64,000 nucleotides of DNA from Rhodospirillales bacterium (GTDB lineage Bacteria; Pseudomonadota; Alphaproteobacteria; Micavibrionales; Micavibrionaceae): contig CP060239.1 in assembly GCA_023898785.1 (NCBI GenBank), forward strand, positions 1,612,001 through 1,676,000. Reading direction: 5' to 3'. Each line of letters opens with the position of its first letter. Within the stretch, counting starts at the first letter, position 1. Below the pieces are notes generated by a model. The model saw only the letters and a list, made by a program, of their open reading frames with translations. It had not been told where the DNA came from and ran no database searches. This document shows positions 51,313 through 60,922 of this stretch, piece by piece. The translations under genes were made by a program, and so were the position numbers.

Positions 51313-52588
51313 CGATCTCGATGATGATTTAAGTCTGGATGAGACTTTCGATAATTTCGACAAGAAAGGTAATACTCTTGGGGATATGTGGCGTAATAAC
51401 CCAGCCTTTAAAGTTGGAGTTATTGTCGTTGGCGCTGTTTTACTGTTTCTTATGATTACCTTATTGGGTGGTGATGATGTTCCCGTGGAAGAATCTTACG
51501 TTGGCGCAGCACCAGATATAACCTCAACGCCAGGCACGGAAGAGGCTTCGCCAGCTTATGTGCAAGCAATTGAAGAATTAAATGAAGCGGACATAGAGCG
51601 CGCGATGACTGAAGGCGATAGCTCTTTGCCTGTGCCAATTGAGCCCCCGATTAGTATTGTAAGCCTTCCTGAACAAGACGCACAGGAAGAGGACCCTCTG
51701 CAACGCTGGAGACGTTTGCAAGAAGAACGCCTTGAGCGAGAGATACAGAAACAAACCGCTTTGCCGGAAGATACCAACGTGGATGCTGACCGATTGGAAT
51801 CTATTCAACAGCTTGCAGAGCAAATGTCCGGCCAGATGTCAGCTGTTCTTGAGACTAAAGCCGAGACGATGTTATCGACTAAAACCCTTACCAGTCCTGA
51901 TTTTTTAGAGAAACTTAAAGAGAGCCAAGAGAAAAACGCAGGGGATGGTGAGCTTTTAGAAGATAGCGAATTTACCGACGAAGAGCTTGTTGGTGAGCTT
52001 TTGATGCCAGCAGGCGAAATTGTCTATGCGCAATTATTGACGGAAGCCAATACCGATGTTCCCGGCCCTGTACTTGCAGAAATCATGTCCGGTCCTTTGA
52101 AGGGGAGCCGAATTTTGGGAACCTTTGAGGAACAGACTGAGCTCTTAACTTTGAATTTTGACACTGTAGTTTATGAAGATCAGAGCTTAAGTGTTGACGC
52201 TGTTGCGCTTGATCCGGCCACGACTTTGCCCGGGATGGCGACAGAAGTTGATCATCGCTATTTAAAACGTATTCTTTTGCCTGCGGCTGCCGCGTTTGTG
52301 GAAGGGTTTTCCGGTGCGATCGCACAAACTGCAACGGTTACTGTTGTGACGGATGGCGGAACTGTGGTTGATTCTGAAACGGAGCCTGATAACACAGAAG
52401 AAGTTGCGCTAGGCCTAGAAGAGGCTGGATCGAAACTTAGTGAAATTATAGATGAGATGGCTGAAGAAACAAAAGTTCTTGTGCGGATCGCTGCCGGAAC
52501 GCCTATCGGTATTCTGTTTTTAGAGCCTGTTACAACAGATGAGGCTGAAGTTGGTCTCGCAGCAGAAAGTCTTGAAGCGGCTGAGTAA
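51305..52588 (+). CDS. icmE: DotG/IcmE-like channel protein
   Basis: The 427-residue product has an acidic cytosolic N-terminus, one TM (FKVGVIVVGAVLLFLMITLL) and a coiled, acidic linker. The C-terminal TrbI/VirB10-like domain reads MPAGEIVYAQLLTEANTDVP, GPLKGSRILGTFEEQ and AAAAFVEGFSGAI. DotG spans the envelope and lines the channel. Legionella DotG is over 1000 residues because of pentapeptide-like repeats. This short form lacks them and is more like plasmid TraO. Confidence 0.9.
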   Translation: MSDDLDDDLSLDETFDNFDKKGNTLGDMWRNNPAFKVGVIVVGAVLLFLMITLLGGDDVPVEESYVGAAPDITSTPGTEEASPAYVQAIEELNEADIERAMTEGDSSLPVPIEPPISIVSLPEQDAQEEDPLQRWRRLQEERLEREIQKQTALPEDTNVDADRLESIQQLAEQMSGQMSAVLETKAETMLSTKTLTSPDFLEKLKESQEKNAGDGELLEDSEFTDEELVGELLMPAGEIVYAQLLTEANTDVPGPVLAEIMSGPLKGSRILGTFEEQTELLTLNFDTVVYEDQSLSVDAVALDPATTLPGMATEVDHRYLKRILLPAAAAFVEGFSGAIAQTATVTVVTDGGTVVDSETEPDNTEEVALGLEEAGSKLSEIIDEMAEETKVLVRIAAGTPIGILFLEPVTTDEAEVGLAAESLEAAE

Positions 52589-52673
52589 AGATATTTAACT
52601 CTGGACTGTTTCAAGTCTGCTGCCTAGAATGCTCCTTTGAATTGCCGCTTTATTAAGAGAGAGCTTTAAGGTT

Positions 52674-54002
52674 ATGCCAAATAAAAAGGATCAAATTGAA
52701 GATGAGTTTGACGATCTGGATTTTGAAGATCTGGATTCCGAGGAAAGTTTTGGAGACGATTCCTGGGATGAATTTGATGATGCGGAAGAAGATAGCGGCG
52801 ATGCAATTGACGCTGTGGCGGATGGAGATTCTGAGAGCAAAGGTGCCCCAAGTGGCCATGCAAAAAAGAAGAGTTTTCTGCAAAAGAATTTCAATTTGAT
52901 TGTTATTGCCCTTGCCGTGTTGGGCGGTGGTGGTTTTATTTTTTCTCAAATGGGCGGTCAACTGAACTTCAGTTCTTTTACGAATCAAGCAGGCCTTGAT
53001 ATTGAAATGCAGCAGGCTGGTACGTTGGAACAAATACCCGAAGAGATTCCTGAATTAGCCGGTGATTTACCGCCAATGCCTGCACCGATAGAAAATTTAG
53101 AGAACGAAGAGTTTGCGCTTTCAAATTCGGTTGAAGACAGTATTGCGAGTGATTTGGATTTTGAGCTGGAACCCTCTTCACCTCAGGCTGAGCCAAAACA
53201 AGTTGAAAGTACGTCTCAACTGGAAAGTGACGCGATTTTAACGCCTCTCCCAGATTTGACGGCAACTCCTGACACGGAACTTGCTGATCTGGATGCTTTA
53301 ACACAGGAAAATCCGGCAAAAGGCGAAGATGCTAAAGGCGGCGATTTTACAGATTTGACCGTCTCGGAAGATGATGTTGTGTCTGCTCTTGAAGGCAGAC
53401 CGGTGCAAGAAAATTCTGCCTTTAAAACTCCAGATGCTGAAATAAACGCAGATATTTCATTGGAGACCGCTAATTTAAAGGCACAAATCAAGGATCTTAA
53501 TCAGACTTTAAGCAGCAATCAGGCCGCTCTTGATCTGGCTCAGGAAACGGAGAATAAGCTCTCGAAGGATCTGCAAGCTGCAAATATGAAAATTCAGGAC
53601 TTGAATATAGAACTCGAAGCGTTACAAAAACAGCTTAATATCTTGAAAAATAATGAAAAATTGTCTTCTTCTGCAAAGAATGCCCCTGCGGAAGTAGAGA
53701 AATCTGCGCCTTCACCCAAAAAACGCGCTCAAGAGCCTCAAGAAAAAGTGAAAACAGCGAAAATCGTGCCGTCTTCTGATGACAACAAAACTGAGTTATC
53801 CCCTTCTGAAACAACGAAAATTTTAGAATGGGTTTTGAAATCAGCAGGGCCGGGCCGGGCTACACTTTCACCGAAAGACAGCTCTGATATGCGTCAAGTT
53901 GAAGTTGGTGATGTTGTCCCCGGGCTGGGGCGCATTCAATCTATCTCTATTGAGGATAATCGATGGATCGTGCGCGGTGAAAAATCCTCCGTTTCTCAGT
54001 AA
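52674..54002 (+). CDS. icmG: DotF/IcmG-like bitopic protein
   Basis: The 442-residue product has a strongly acidic cytosolic N-terminus (DEFDDLDFEDLDSEESFGDD), one TM at about 75-95 (LIVIALAVLGGGGFIF), a long acidic linker and a coiled coil (~275-335: IKDLNQTLSSNQAALDLAQE). The C-terminal domain (VEVGDVVPGLGRIQSISIED) resembles the PilP/IcmG type. The topology and position after dotG match DotF. Sequence similarity is hard to judge by eye, so the symbol is tentative. Confidence 0.65.
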   Translation: MPNKKDQIEDEFDDLDFEDLDSEESFGDDSWDEFDDAEEDSGDAIDAVADGDSESKGAPSGHAKKKSFLQKNFNLIVIALAVLGGGGFIFSQMGGQLNFSSFTNQAGLDIEMQQAGTLEQIPEEIPELAGDLPPMPAPIENLENEEFALSNSVEDSIASDLDFELEPSSPQAEPKQVESTSQLESDAILTPLPDLTATPDTELADLDALTQENPAKGEDAKGGDFTDLTVSEDDVVSALEGRPVQENSAFKTPDAEINADISLETANLKAQIKDLNQTLSSNQAALDLAQETENKLSKDLQAANMKIQDLNIELEALQKQLNILKNNEKLSSSAKNAPAEVEKSAPSPKKRAQEPQEKVKTAKIVPSSDDNKTELSPSETTKILEWVLKSAGPGRATLSPKDSSDMRQVEVGDVVPGLGRIQSISIEDNRWIVRGEKSSVSQ

Positions 54003-54178
54003 TCCTTTGTAATAATTATTGAAACCTTCGGTAACTTCTTGTTTACATTTTGTATGCTACACTAGTAGCAGGTAGTGGAATTGCATAAAATTTTATTCAA
54101 ATGCGTGAAATTTGTGCAAAACATGGTGTAGCGAGATACATGGCGGTTATAGAGATAAAAAAATATTGTCAGGGTGTA

Positions 54179-55879
54179 ATGAAAGCGCAGGCCGCTAATT
54201 TTGCGGTTGCTTTCATATTTTCCATTATTTTTTCTGTTGGCTCCGGATCGCCTGCTTTAGCGCAGGAAGTCGACGATATTGCTAAAAACATCGTTTCCGG
54301 AAGCAAAGATTTTCCTGCCCTTATAGCTGCTATAAGCTATGGGCTTGGTCTTTTGCTGGGCGTTCTTGGTGTCTTAAAGCTGAAAGATCATGTCGAAAAC
54401 CCGACGCAAACGCCGTTACGTTCGGGCATTATTCGCTTACTGGCCGGTGGCGCGCTTTTCGCTTTGCCTATGATCTATGAGGCTGCGGCCAATACAATCG
54501 GCCTCAATGCTCTTTCTTTCGACAATGATTCAATCGCAAACGATATTTCAGCTTTTCTTGGCAATCTTAGCGGTATTCTTGGAGTTAATTTAAACGCCGT
54601 CCTTGACAGCATCCGCAATTCAATCGATGAAATTCCCGGGCTGATTTCCGCCCTGGCTTATATCCTTGGTCTGGTTATCGGGGTACAAGCTATCCTGAAG
54701 TTGAAAGATCATGTTGAAAATCCGGATCAGACCGGGCTTAAAGAACCCGTTATTCGTTTTCTGGTCGCCGGCGCACTCTTTTCCATTCCAACCATTTATA
54801 ACGCAATGTTCGATGCCGTTGGCGGCAACGGACTGGGGATTATCGGTAGCATTACCTCTGCATTCGGTGCAGCGGGCTTTTTCTTTTCCAGTTATGCCCA
54901 GAACGCCTGTAATCCTATAGGCGCCGTTACCGGCCTGATTCCCGGCGGCGGAGCGAGTCTGGGGCAAACGATTTGCGGCATTGTAACGCATGCCGGGGCG
55001 TTTCCAGCCTTCCTATCGGCGTGCGGCTATATCATAGGCCTGGTTTTGGGGCTGTGGGGGATTTTCAAAATCCGCGATCATGTTCTTAATCCGCAACAAA
55101 CACCGGTTTCTGAGGGTGTTATGCGTTTGCTGGCCGGCGGTGCGTTTTTCGCCCTGCCTGTTATTGTGGAAGTTGCGAGAAACACGTTGGGGACCGGTGT
55201 CCTTTCTGCTGTTTCTGTGGTTCCTGTTACAGGATATAATAACGGCGGCGGGGGTAGTATTTTTGCTACAATCCTTAGCTTTCTTGGTCTTGGCGGTGGT
55301 TGCGGCGGCGGCGGTCCGCTGGGGCTTGACGGGTTGCTTGTTTGCGCCATGGGCGATCTTATGGGCCCGATCCATGTTGTGTTGAATTTCTTTGCATTCT
55401 GCGCCGGTATGGTCTTGCTGATGATAGGAATTTCACGTCTTATCAAGAGTGCACAAGAAGGCGCACGCGGCCCTGGAGGGATTGGAACGATTATGACGTT
55501 CCTGACCGGTGGTGCGCTGATTTCTTATAATGAATTGATGCGGGCATTTTCAACAACATTTGCCGGAAGCCCTATGACAGCTACATTTGCGACAATGGAT
55601 TATAGCCCTTGCGCTGGCGGCGGTCTGGCGTGCGCGGAAGCCAATGCGGCACATGCTACCATTAGCGCTGTTTTACAATTTGTAATCATTGTTGGCCTCG
55701 TGAGCTTCGTTCGTGGTATATTTATCATACGGGGCGTTGCAGAGGGCAACCAGCAGGCCTCGATCATGGCTGGCGTAACCCACCTTGTCGGTGGAGCAGT
55801 AGCCGTGAACTTGGGTCCCATTCTCAATGCCGTGCAAACGACGCTGGGTTTAACGGGATTTGGTATTTCATTCACGTAA
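54179..55879 (+). CDS. fused multi-unit DotP/DotE-like membrane protein
   Basis: The 566-residue product has a signal sequence, then five repeats of a two-helix unit. Units 1-3 (about 35-110, 145-215 and 265-340) share GLGLLLGVLGVLKLKDHVEN, PxQTxL and RLLAGGALFALP-type segments. Units 4 and 5 (about 400-480 and 500-566) are more divergent (VLLMIGISRLIKSAQEG, VRGIFIIRGVAEGNQQASIM). Each unit resembles IcmD/DotP or half of IcmC/DotE of Legionella, which are separate proteins there. The start at 54179 (MKAQAANFAV) puts the signal first; 54101 is an alternative. A Cys/Gly-rich linker (CGGGGPLGL) precedes unit 4. Confidence 0.75.
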   Translation: MKAQAANFAVAFIFSIIFSVGSGSPALAQEVDDIAKNIVSGSKDFPALIAAISYGLGLLLGVLGVLKLKDHVENPTQTPLRSGIIRLLAGGALFALPMIYEAAANTIGLNALSFDNDSIANDISAFLGNLSGILGVNLNAVLDSIRNSIDEIPGLISALAYILGLVIGVQAILKLKDHVENPDQTGLKEPVIRFLVAGALFSIPTIYNAMFDAVGGNGLGIIGSITSAFGAAGFFFSSYAQNACNPIGAVTGLIPGGGASLGQTICGIVTHAGAFPAFLSACGYIIGLVLGLWGIFKIRDHVLNPQQTPVSEGVMRLLAGGAFFALPVIVEVARNTLGTGVLSAVSVVPVTGYNNGGGGSIFATILSFLGLGGGCGGGGPLGLDGLLVCAMGDLMGPIHVVLNFFAFCAGMVLLMIGISRLIKSAQEGARGPGGIGTIMTFLTGGALISYNELMRAFSTTFAGSPMTATFATMDYSPCAGGGLACAEANAAHATISAVLQFVIIVGLVSFVRGIFIIRGVAEGNQQASIMAGVTHLVGGAVAVNLGPILNAVQTTLGLTGFGISFT

Positions 55880-55944
55880 GGCGGATGCTCCGCTCTCGTG
55901 GGTGTAATTTAGTGAGCAAACCTTTGGTAGAGGAGAACTAAACT

Positions 55945-56352
55945 ATGTTTAAGAAAACACAAAAAAACTACAATAAGCTTGGCGCGTTTATGGTTGCCGG
56001 TATGGTTGCCGGCGGCTCTTCAGACGCTTTCGCCGCCGGTGGTGGTGGCGGTAATGACTTTAGTACCATTGCAAAAAGTATCACGACATCCATTCAGGAT
56101 TTTCCTGGTCTTTTGACCGCTTTGGCCTATATGTTCGGGATTTTGCTTGGCGTTCTGGGCGTGATGAAAATCAAGGATCACGTTGAAAACCCGACGCAAA
56201 CACCGCTTAAAGACGGCGCGATCAGACTGGCTGCCGGTGGCGCTCTGTTTGCCCTGCCGATGCTGTTCGAAGCTATGTTTGAAACGCTTGATGAATCTGG
56301 GGCAGGCGTTGATGCGGCCAAGCTGAATAAAATAAACTTTAACGTTACTTAA
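55945..56352 (+). CDS. icmD: single-unit DotP/IcmD-like membrane protein
   Basis: The 135-residue product has a signal sequence, a Gly-rich mature start (AAGGGGGND), then one unit almost identical in pattern to unit 1 of the preceding protein: YMFGILLGVLGVMKIKDHVE, PTQTPLKDG and RLAAGGALFALPMLFEAMF. The length matches IcmD/DotP (132 residues). It probably arose from, or gave rise to, the units of the fused gene. It has an AGAGGAG site and lies 65 bp after the fused gene. Confidence 0.82.
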   Translation: MFKKTQKNYNKLGAFMVAGMVAGGSSDAFAAGGGGGNDFSTIAKSITTSIQDFPGLLTALAYMFGILLGVLGVMKIKDHVENPTQTPLKDGAIRLAAGGALFALPMLFEAMFETLDESGAGVDAAKLNKINFNVT

Positions 56353-56357
56353 AATTT

Positions 56358-57077
56358 ATGGAACACTTCCCCATTACATTGGGGATCGCCCGGCCAAAAC
56401 CGGGCAGTTCCAGGAAACAGAGTGGAGCCGGGAAACCCGGCTCCTCTTCTGCTATGGAAGGCAAACTTCCCAAAGACTTAAAACAGAAAATTTTTGAGCG
56501 TGATGAACATACCTGCCAATGTTGCGGTTTTCAGTCAAAAAAATATCAGGAAGTTTTGCATAAAAATTTCGATCCGAGCGATACTTCTGAAAAGAACCTC
56601 ATAACAACCTGCATTTTTTGTCATCAATGTTTTCATCTTGATGCGGTCAGCGCCATGAAATCCGGTGTATTGGTTTGGCTTCCGGAAATTGACCAAGCCA
56701 TGCTCCATCATATAGCGCGCGCGATTTATATTGCCCGCATATCTCAGGGGCCTGTTGCAGAAGCGGCGCGGAAATCGCTCGATGTTATTATGGGTCGCCG
56801 GGAAGAGGCAAAAAAACGTATTTATACTGACGATCCCTTTATTCTCGCCAGTGTTTTAAGCGATTATTTAGGGCCGAAGCATTACGATGCCCGAAAGGAA
56901 AAACTCGAAGGTTTGCGCTTGTTTCCTCTTGACCGGCGTATCATTAAAGAAGCGGATCTTGAATTTAATCAATTTCCACAGATTTTGGCTTACTGGCGTT
57001 CCAAAGATGGGCCGTTTGGCGGCAAAACGCCACCACAGTGGATTTCGATTTACCAACAACTTAACATCGCCGCTTAA
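56358..57077 (+). CDS. icmJ: DotN/IcmJ-like zinc protein
   Basis: The 239-residue product has an HNH-like zinc site: CQCCGFQSKKYQEVLH (Cys53, 55, 56) and CIFCHQCFHLD (Cys85, 88, 91). In Legionella, DotN is part of the type IV coupling complex with DotL. If translation starts at the ATG at 56454 (Met33), the protein has 207 residues, the length of Legionella IcmJ, and the first 32 residues would be non-coding hairpin sequence. I list the longer frame because neither ATG has a clear ribosome-binding site. Confidence 0.85.
   Translation: MEHFPITLGIARPKPGSSRKQSGAGKPGSSSAMEGKLPKDLKQKIFERDEHTCQCCGFQSKKYQEVLHKNFDPSDTSEKNLITTCIFCHQCFHLDAVSAMKSGVLVWLPEIDQAMLHHIARAIYIARISQGPVAEAARKSLDVIMGRREEAKKRIYTDDPFILASVLSDYLGPKHYDARKEKLEGLRLFPLDRRIIKEADLEFNQFPQILAYWRSKDGPFGGKTPPQWISIYQQLNIAA
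56388..56444 (+). repeat. two GC-rich hairpins at the start of icmJ
   Basis: GCCCGG-CCAAAA-CCGGGC (56388-56405) and GGAGCCGGG-AAA-CCCGGCTCC (56424-56444) follow each other. The second is followed by TCTTCT. They lie before the second in-frame ATG of icmJ (56454) and may attenuate transcription between icmD and icmJ, or hide a ribosome-binding site. Which start is used decides whether they are coding. Confidence 0.55.
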
Positions 57078-57195
57078 AGCGCTTGCACTTATACAAGCAT
57101 AAAACTTCTTTTGGATGTTTAAATCCCTATGAGATCGGCTATTTCTTGGTTATATTTAGGTTGGCTGATAATTCTAACCTAACTAAATATCTGAC

Positions 57196-60100
57196 ATGAG
57201 CTATATCAAGAAAATATTAGCGCCTATCCAAAAATCTATGCGGCAATCGGTTTCGTCTTTTATCAATTTAGAAACCGCTGATAATGAAACGACGCTGGTT
57301 TCAAATGATGGTTCTTTGATTTCCTATTTAAAGGTTGAAGGCAGCAAACAAATCATCGGTGAAGAGGAATATAATAATATTGTTGAAGGCGCGACAATTA
57401 AAATTGGCGCGCGTTTTGATCGTCAAGGTCATGCGATGCAGGTCTATTATGTGCGCGACCCAGGAAGAATCGAAAAGGTTTTAAACGGATTGATGCGGCC
57501 TCTTAAAATCAGCGCTAATAGTATTGGGCTGGAAATTGAAGACCTGATTGAGGAGCGTGTCTCCCACTTGCAACGCTTTTTAAGCCACGAAGAAGCATAT
57601 TTTGTGCTTTGGACTCGCTCCAGTGTCCTTACAAAGAGCGAAATTGCTCGTGCCAGCAAGGATACCTTGGAAAATGCGAAGCAGTGGGTAAACGCTCCTG
57701 ATTCTCAATTTCCTTATGCAACACTTGAGCCCTTGCGTACTCGTCATAAGAGTTATATCTCCGCAATGACAGGCGCTCTGGAAGAGCTCGGCATTAGCTG
57801 TAATATAATGGAAGTCCACGATGCCTTAAACGCCGTACGCTCAAACATGTTTCCTGATCGCGCCAATGATAAATGGCGGGCCTGCTTGCCTGGCGACCCA
57901 ATCCCGCCGCGTGCACCGACCAGCCGGATTGATATGTCGGATATTCTCTGGCCGAATCTTCCTAATCAGCTTGTAGCCGGAGATGCTCGTGTTTTGGGCA
58001 AGTCTGTGTGCCGCATTGGAGATACGTACTGGGCTGGCGGAGATATGAGTCTGGGTCCAATGGATGCAACGGCCTTTCCTATACTGCTTAACCGGCTTGT
58101 TGAGGCCGATATTCCCTTTAGAATCTCTTTTCTGATTGAGGGAGGGGGCATTTATGCAACGCAGCTTAGAACATTTTTGGCAACGATTATGGGGCCGACG
58201 AATACCGCTAATAAACAGATAAAGTACTCTCTGGAAGGCCTGCAAACAATGGCACGCAGTGAGCCTGTTGTACGTTTGCGTGTTTCTTTTGCAACCTGGT
58301 GCGCACTTAAAGAAAAAGATGAAATCCAAGACCGGTTGTCTGTCCTTCTGCAGGCTATTGAAAGCTGGGGGTATGCGCAGGTCACTGAATTTTCCGGGGA
58401 TGCGCTTGATTGCATCATGTCTTCGGCAATGGGAATCCATTGTGCCGGAACCGCGCCGACAGGTATCGCACCTATGAAGGAAGTGATGAAACTCCTGCCA
58501 TGGCAGCGTCCGTCCAGCCCGTTCAAGCAAGGTGGCTCGGTGCTCTTCCGCACTCCAGATGGAAAGGTTTGGCCGTATCAGACTGGAACAAATTTAACAA
58601 CAACATGGTTTGATTTGATTTTTGCGCAGCCGGGTGCAGGCAAGTCAGTTTTGCTTAACACGCTTAACCTTGGAACGTGCTTATCTCCCGGATTGAATAC
58701 GCTTCCTTTTGTTGCCGTTATTGATATTGGCCCGTCCTCTTCCGGGTTGATTTCCTTGATCCGTGAGGCGCTGCCACTTAACAGACAGCATGAGGCCAGC
58801 TATTACCGCCTGCAGATGAGCCACCAATATGCAATTAATCCCTTTGATACTCAACTTGGTTGCCGTTCGCCTTTACCGGAAGAACGCAGTTATCTGGCAG
58901 AACTTTTAACACTTTTATGTACGCCGCCAGGATACGATAAACCTTATGACGGTATGCAGCAGCTCACCGGGCTGGTTGTCGATGAAATGTTCCGCTGGCG
59001 GAATGACAACGAGGCCAATGCTGAGCCGCGGCCTTATTTGCCGCGCCTGGAAGCGGAAGTGGATGAGGCTATTCACAAACATAATATCCATTTGCCGACC
59101 GATCCGTATTGGTGGGACATTGTCGATAAAATGTTCGATCTTGGCGAATATCATATTGCCAGTCTGGCCCAGCGTCATGCCGTTCCGACATTGAATGATT
59201 CTATTACCGCATCGCGGCGGCCACAAATTAGAACATTGCTTGAAGAAACAGCTGTTGGTTTCAGTAGTGAGAGTGTGATTAGCGCGTTTGAACGAATGAT
59301 TACATCCGCGATTCGTGAATATCCTATTTTGTCTTCTGTGACACAATTTGATCTTGTCGATAGTCGCGTTTGCTCTCTTGATTTGATGGATGTTGCACCA
59401 CAGGGTGATGAGGCCGCTGATCGCCAAACTTCAATCATGTATATGCTAGCGCGTCATGCATTGGTTCGAAGTTGGTGGATGGGCCAAGAAGCTGTGCAAT
59501 ATGTGCCGAAAAAGTATCAGGAATATCACGAGCTGAGATTACAAGAGCTGTCCGAAGCCCCTAAACGACTTTGTTATGATGAGTTTCATAGAACCAGTAA
59601 ATCTCATTCTGTGCGCAATCAGGTCATTCGCGACGTACGCGAAGGGCGGAAACGTGGCGTTCAGATTGTTTTGACTTCACAGTTGATTGATGATTTTAGT
59701 AAAGACATGGTCGATCTGGCAACTGGTGTATGGGTCTTAGGAACAGCCATTTCCGATAAAGCTGTTGCGGACGTGGTTGATCGATTTGGCCTGTCCGATA
59801 CTGCACAGAAAATTATTCGTCATAAACTTACCGGTCCTAAATCTGTCGGCGCTCCTTGTCTTTTTGTATTGGGTTCTACGGATGGACGCTATGAACAACA
59901 TTTATATAATACGCTTGGCCCAATTGAACTTTGGGCGCTCTCAACATCATCCGAAGATGTGGCTATTCGTAATCGGCTTTATAATAAGATAGGCGCTGGC
60001 CGCGCACGGAAAATTCTGGCTGCTAATTATCCGGGAGGAAGCGCGAGAAGTGAAATACGACGGCGGGTTTTAGCCAATAGTGAAGAAGGGGAGGCGCGTG

Positions 60101-60204
60101 CGGCAATGATTAGCGCCATTATTGAACAAATCGTCGATGAGTTGGTTGAAGAAAGCAAAAACGAGCAAAAAACTGAAACAAACAAACGGGTTAAGCTGTT
60201 CTAA
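57196..60204 (+). CDS. icmB: DotO/IcmB-like secretion ATPase
   Basis: The 1002-residue VirB4-like ATPase is close to the Legionella length. Walker A is QPGAGKSVLLNTLN (about residue 477), and a Walker-B-like acidic pair lies in RLCYDEFHRTS (about 793), followed by VREGRKRGVQIVLTSQLIDD. DotO works with DotB at the cytoplasmic base. The start has no strong ribosome-binding site. The next gene starts 12 bp after the stop. Confidence 0.94.
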   Translation: MSYIKKILAPIQKSMRQSVSSFINLETADNETTLVSNDGSLISYLKVEGSKQIIGEEEYNNIVEGATIKIGARFDRQGHAMQVYYVRDPGRIEKVLNGLMRPLKISANSIGLEIEDLIEERVSHLQRFLSHEEAYFVLWTRSSVLTKSEIARASKDTLENAKQWVNAPDSQFPYATLEPLRTRHKSYISAMTGALEELGISCNIMEVHDALNAVRSNMFPDRANDKWRACLPGDPIPPRAPTSRIDMSDILWPNLPNQLVAGDARVLGKSVCRIGDTYWAGGDMSLGPMDATAFPILLNRLVEADIPFRISFLIEGGGIYATQLRTFLATIMGPTNTANKQIKYSLEGLQTMARSEPVVRLRVSFATWCALKEKDEIQDRLSVLLQAIESWGYAQVTEFSGDALDCIMSSAMGIHCAGTAPTGIAPMKEVMKLLPWQRPSSPFKQGGSVLFRTPDGKVWPYQTGTNLTTTWFDLIFAQPGAGKSVLLNTLNLGTCLSPGLNTLPFVAVIDIGPSSSGLISLIREALPLNRQHEASYYRLQMSHQYAINPFDTQLGCRSPLPEERSYLAELLTLLCTPPGYDKPYDGMQQLTGLVVDEMFRWRNDNEANAEPRPYLPRLEAEVDEAIHKHNIHLPTDPYWWDIVDKMFDLGEYHIASLAQRHAVPTLNDSITASRRPQIRTLLEETAVGFSSESVISAFERMITSAIREYPILSSVTQFDLVDSRVCSLDLMDVAPQGDEAADRQTSIMYMLARHALVRSWWMGQEAVQYVPKKYQEYHELRLQELSEAPKRLCYDEFHRTSKSHSVRNQVIRDVREGRKRGVQIVLTSQLIDDFSKDMVDLATGVWVLGTAISDKAVADVVDRFGLSDTAQKIIRHKLTGPKSVGAPCLFVLGSTDGRYEQHLYNTLGPIELWALSTSSEDVAIRNRLYNKIGAGRARKILAANYPGGSARSEIRRRVLANSEEGEARAAMISAIIEQIVDELVEESKNEQKTETNKRVKLF

Positions 60205-60216
60205 GCAGGGAAAGTT

Positions 60217-60888
60217 ATGAGTGACACACCCAAAGACGACGAAGATTTTACGCTCAGCGCAGAGATAATGGACAGGGCTGAGCGCAAAGCCTTTAGGGAA
60301 AAGGCCAAATTAGAGGCAAAAGAGAAAGCTAAAAAGTTTGAGCCTACCCAAGATGAAATTGAAGCTGCCTTAGCTAATAGTAAATTTATTGAGGCAGAAA
60401 AGGCCAAAAAGAAAAAGCTTTTTAAAGGCGTGAGCGCTTTTTTAGTTTTGGTCTTTTTATTTTGGGCTATCGACTCCTTATTTACTCCTTATAAGGCGGG
60501 TATGACTTTTGGTATTTGCCGTACATATCTTGAGTTGAACGTACAGTTTCCTCAAGATCTTCGTATCAGCACAATTGAAGATTTCGGGGAGTATATTCGT
60601 ATATGGTATACACAGCTTGATGCTTTCGGAGAATATCGAATGGAAAATATACAATGCCATTTCCGTGCGGATGAAGTCACAGGCGCAGCTGTCGAAAAGA
60701 TTTTGATTAACAGACGTGAAGTTGATCCTGAGAAAGTGGTGCTTTTTAACGCAAGCATTCCTGTCATTCTCCAAAACCCGCCTGATCTGACGATTCCCGC
60801 ACCTCTTCCGAATAGTCTGGAGAACTTGCAGATCAATACGGATGCTTTCCGTTTTCAATTGAACCTGCCTGGTAAGCTTGGACAATAA
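60217..60888 (+). CDS. unknown bitopic protein downstream of icmB
   Basis: The 223-residue product has a charged coiled N-terminus (DRAERKAFREKAKLEAKEKA), one TM (GVSAFLVLVFLFWAIDSLF) and a periplasmic domain with two Cys (GICRTYLELN and NIQCHFRADE). It is in the same transcript as icmB (12-bp gap, CAGGG site). I do not recognise it as any Dot/Icm or Tra protein. An envelope-spanning accessory part of the apparatus is the natural inference. Confidence 0.6.
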   Translation: MSDTPKDDEDFTLSAEIMDRAERKAFREKAKLEAKEKAKKFEPTQDEIEAALANSKFIEAEKAKKKKLFKGVSAFLVLVFLFWAIDSLFTPYKAGMTFGICRTYLELNVQFPQDLRISTIEDFGEYIRIWYTQLDAFGEYRMENIQCHFRADEVTGAAVEKILINRREVDPEKVVLFNASIPVILQNPPDLTIPAPLPNSLENLQINTDAFRFQLNLPGKLGQ

Positions 60889-60922
60889 TTAAGTCTGTTA
60901 ACACGTATAAAAAGGACGCTTC

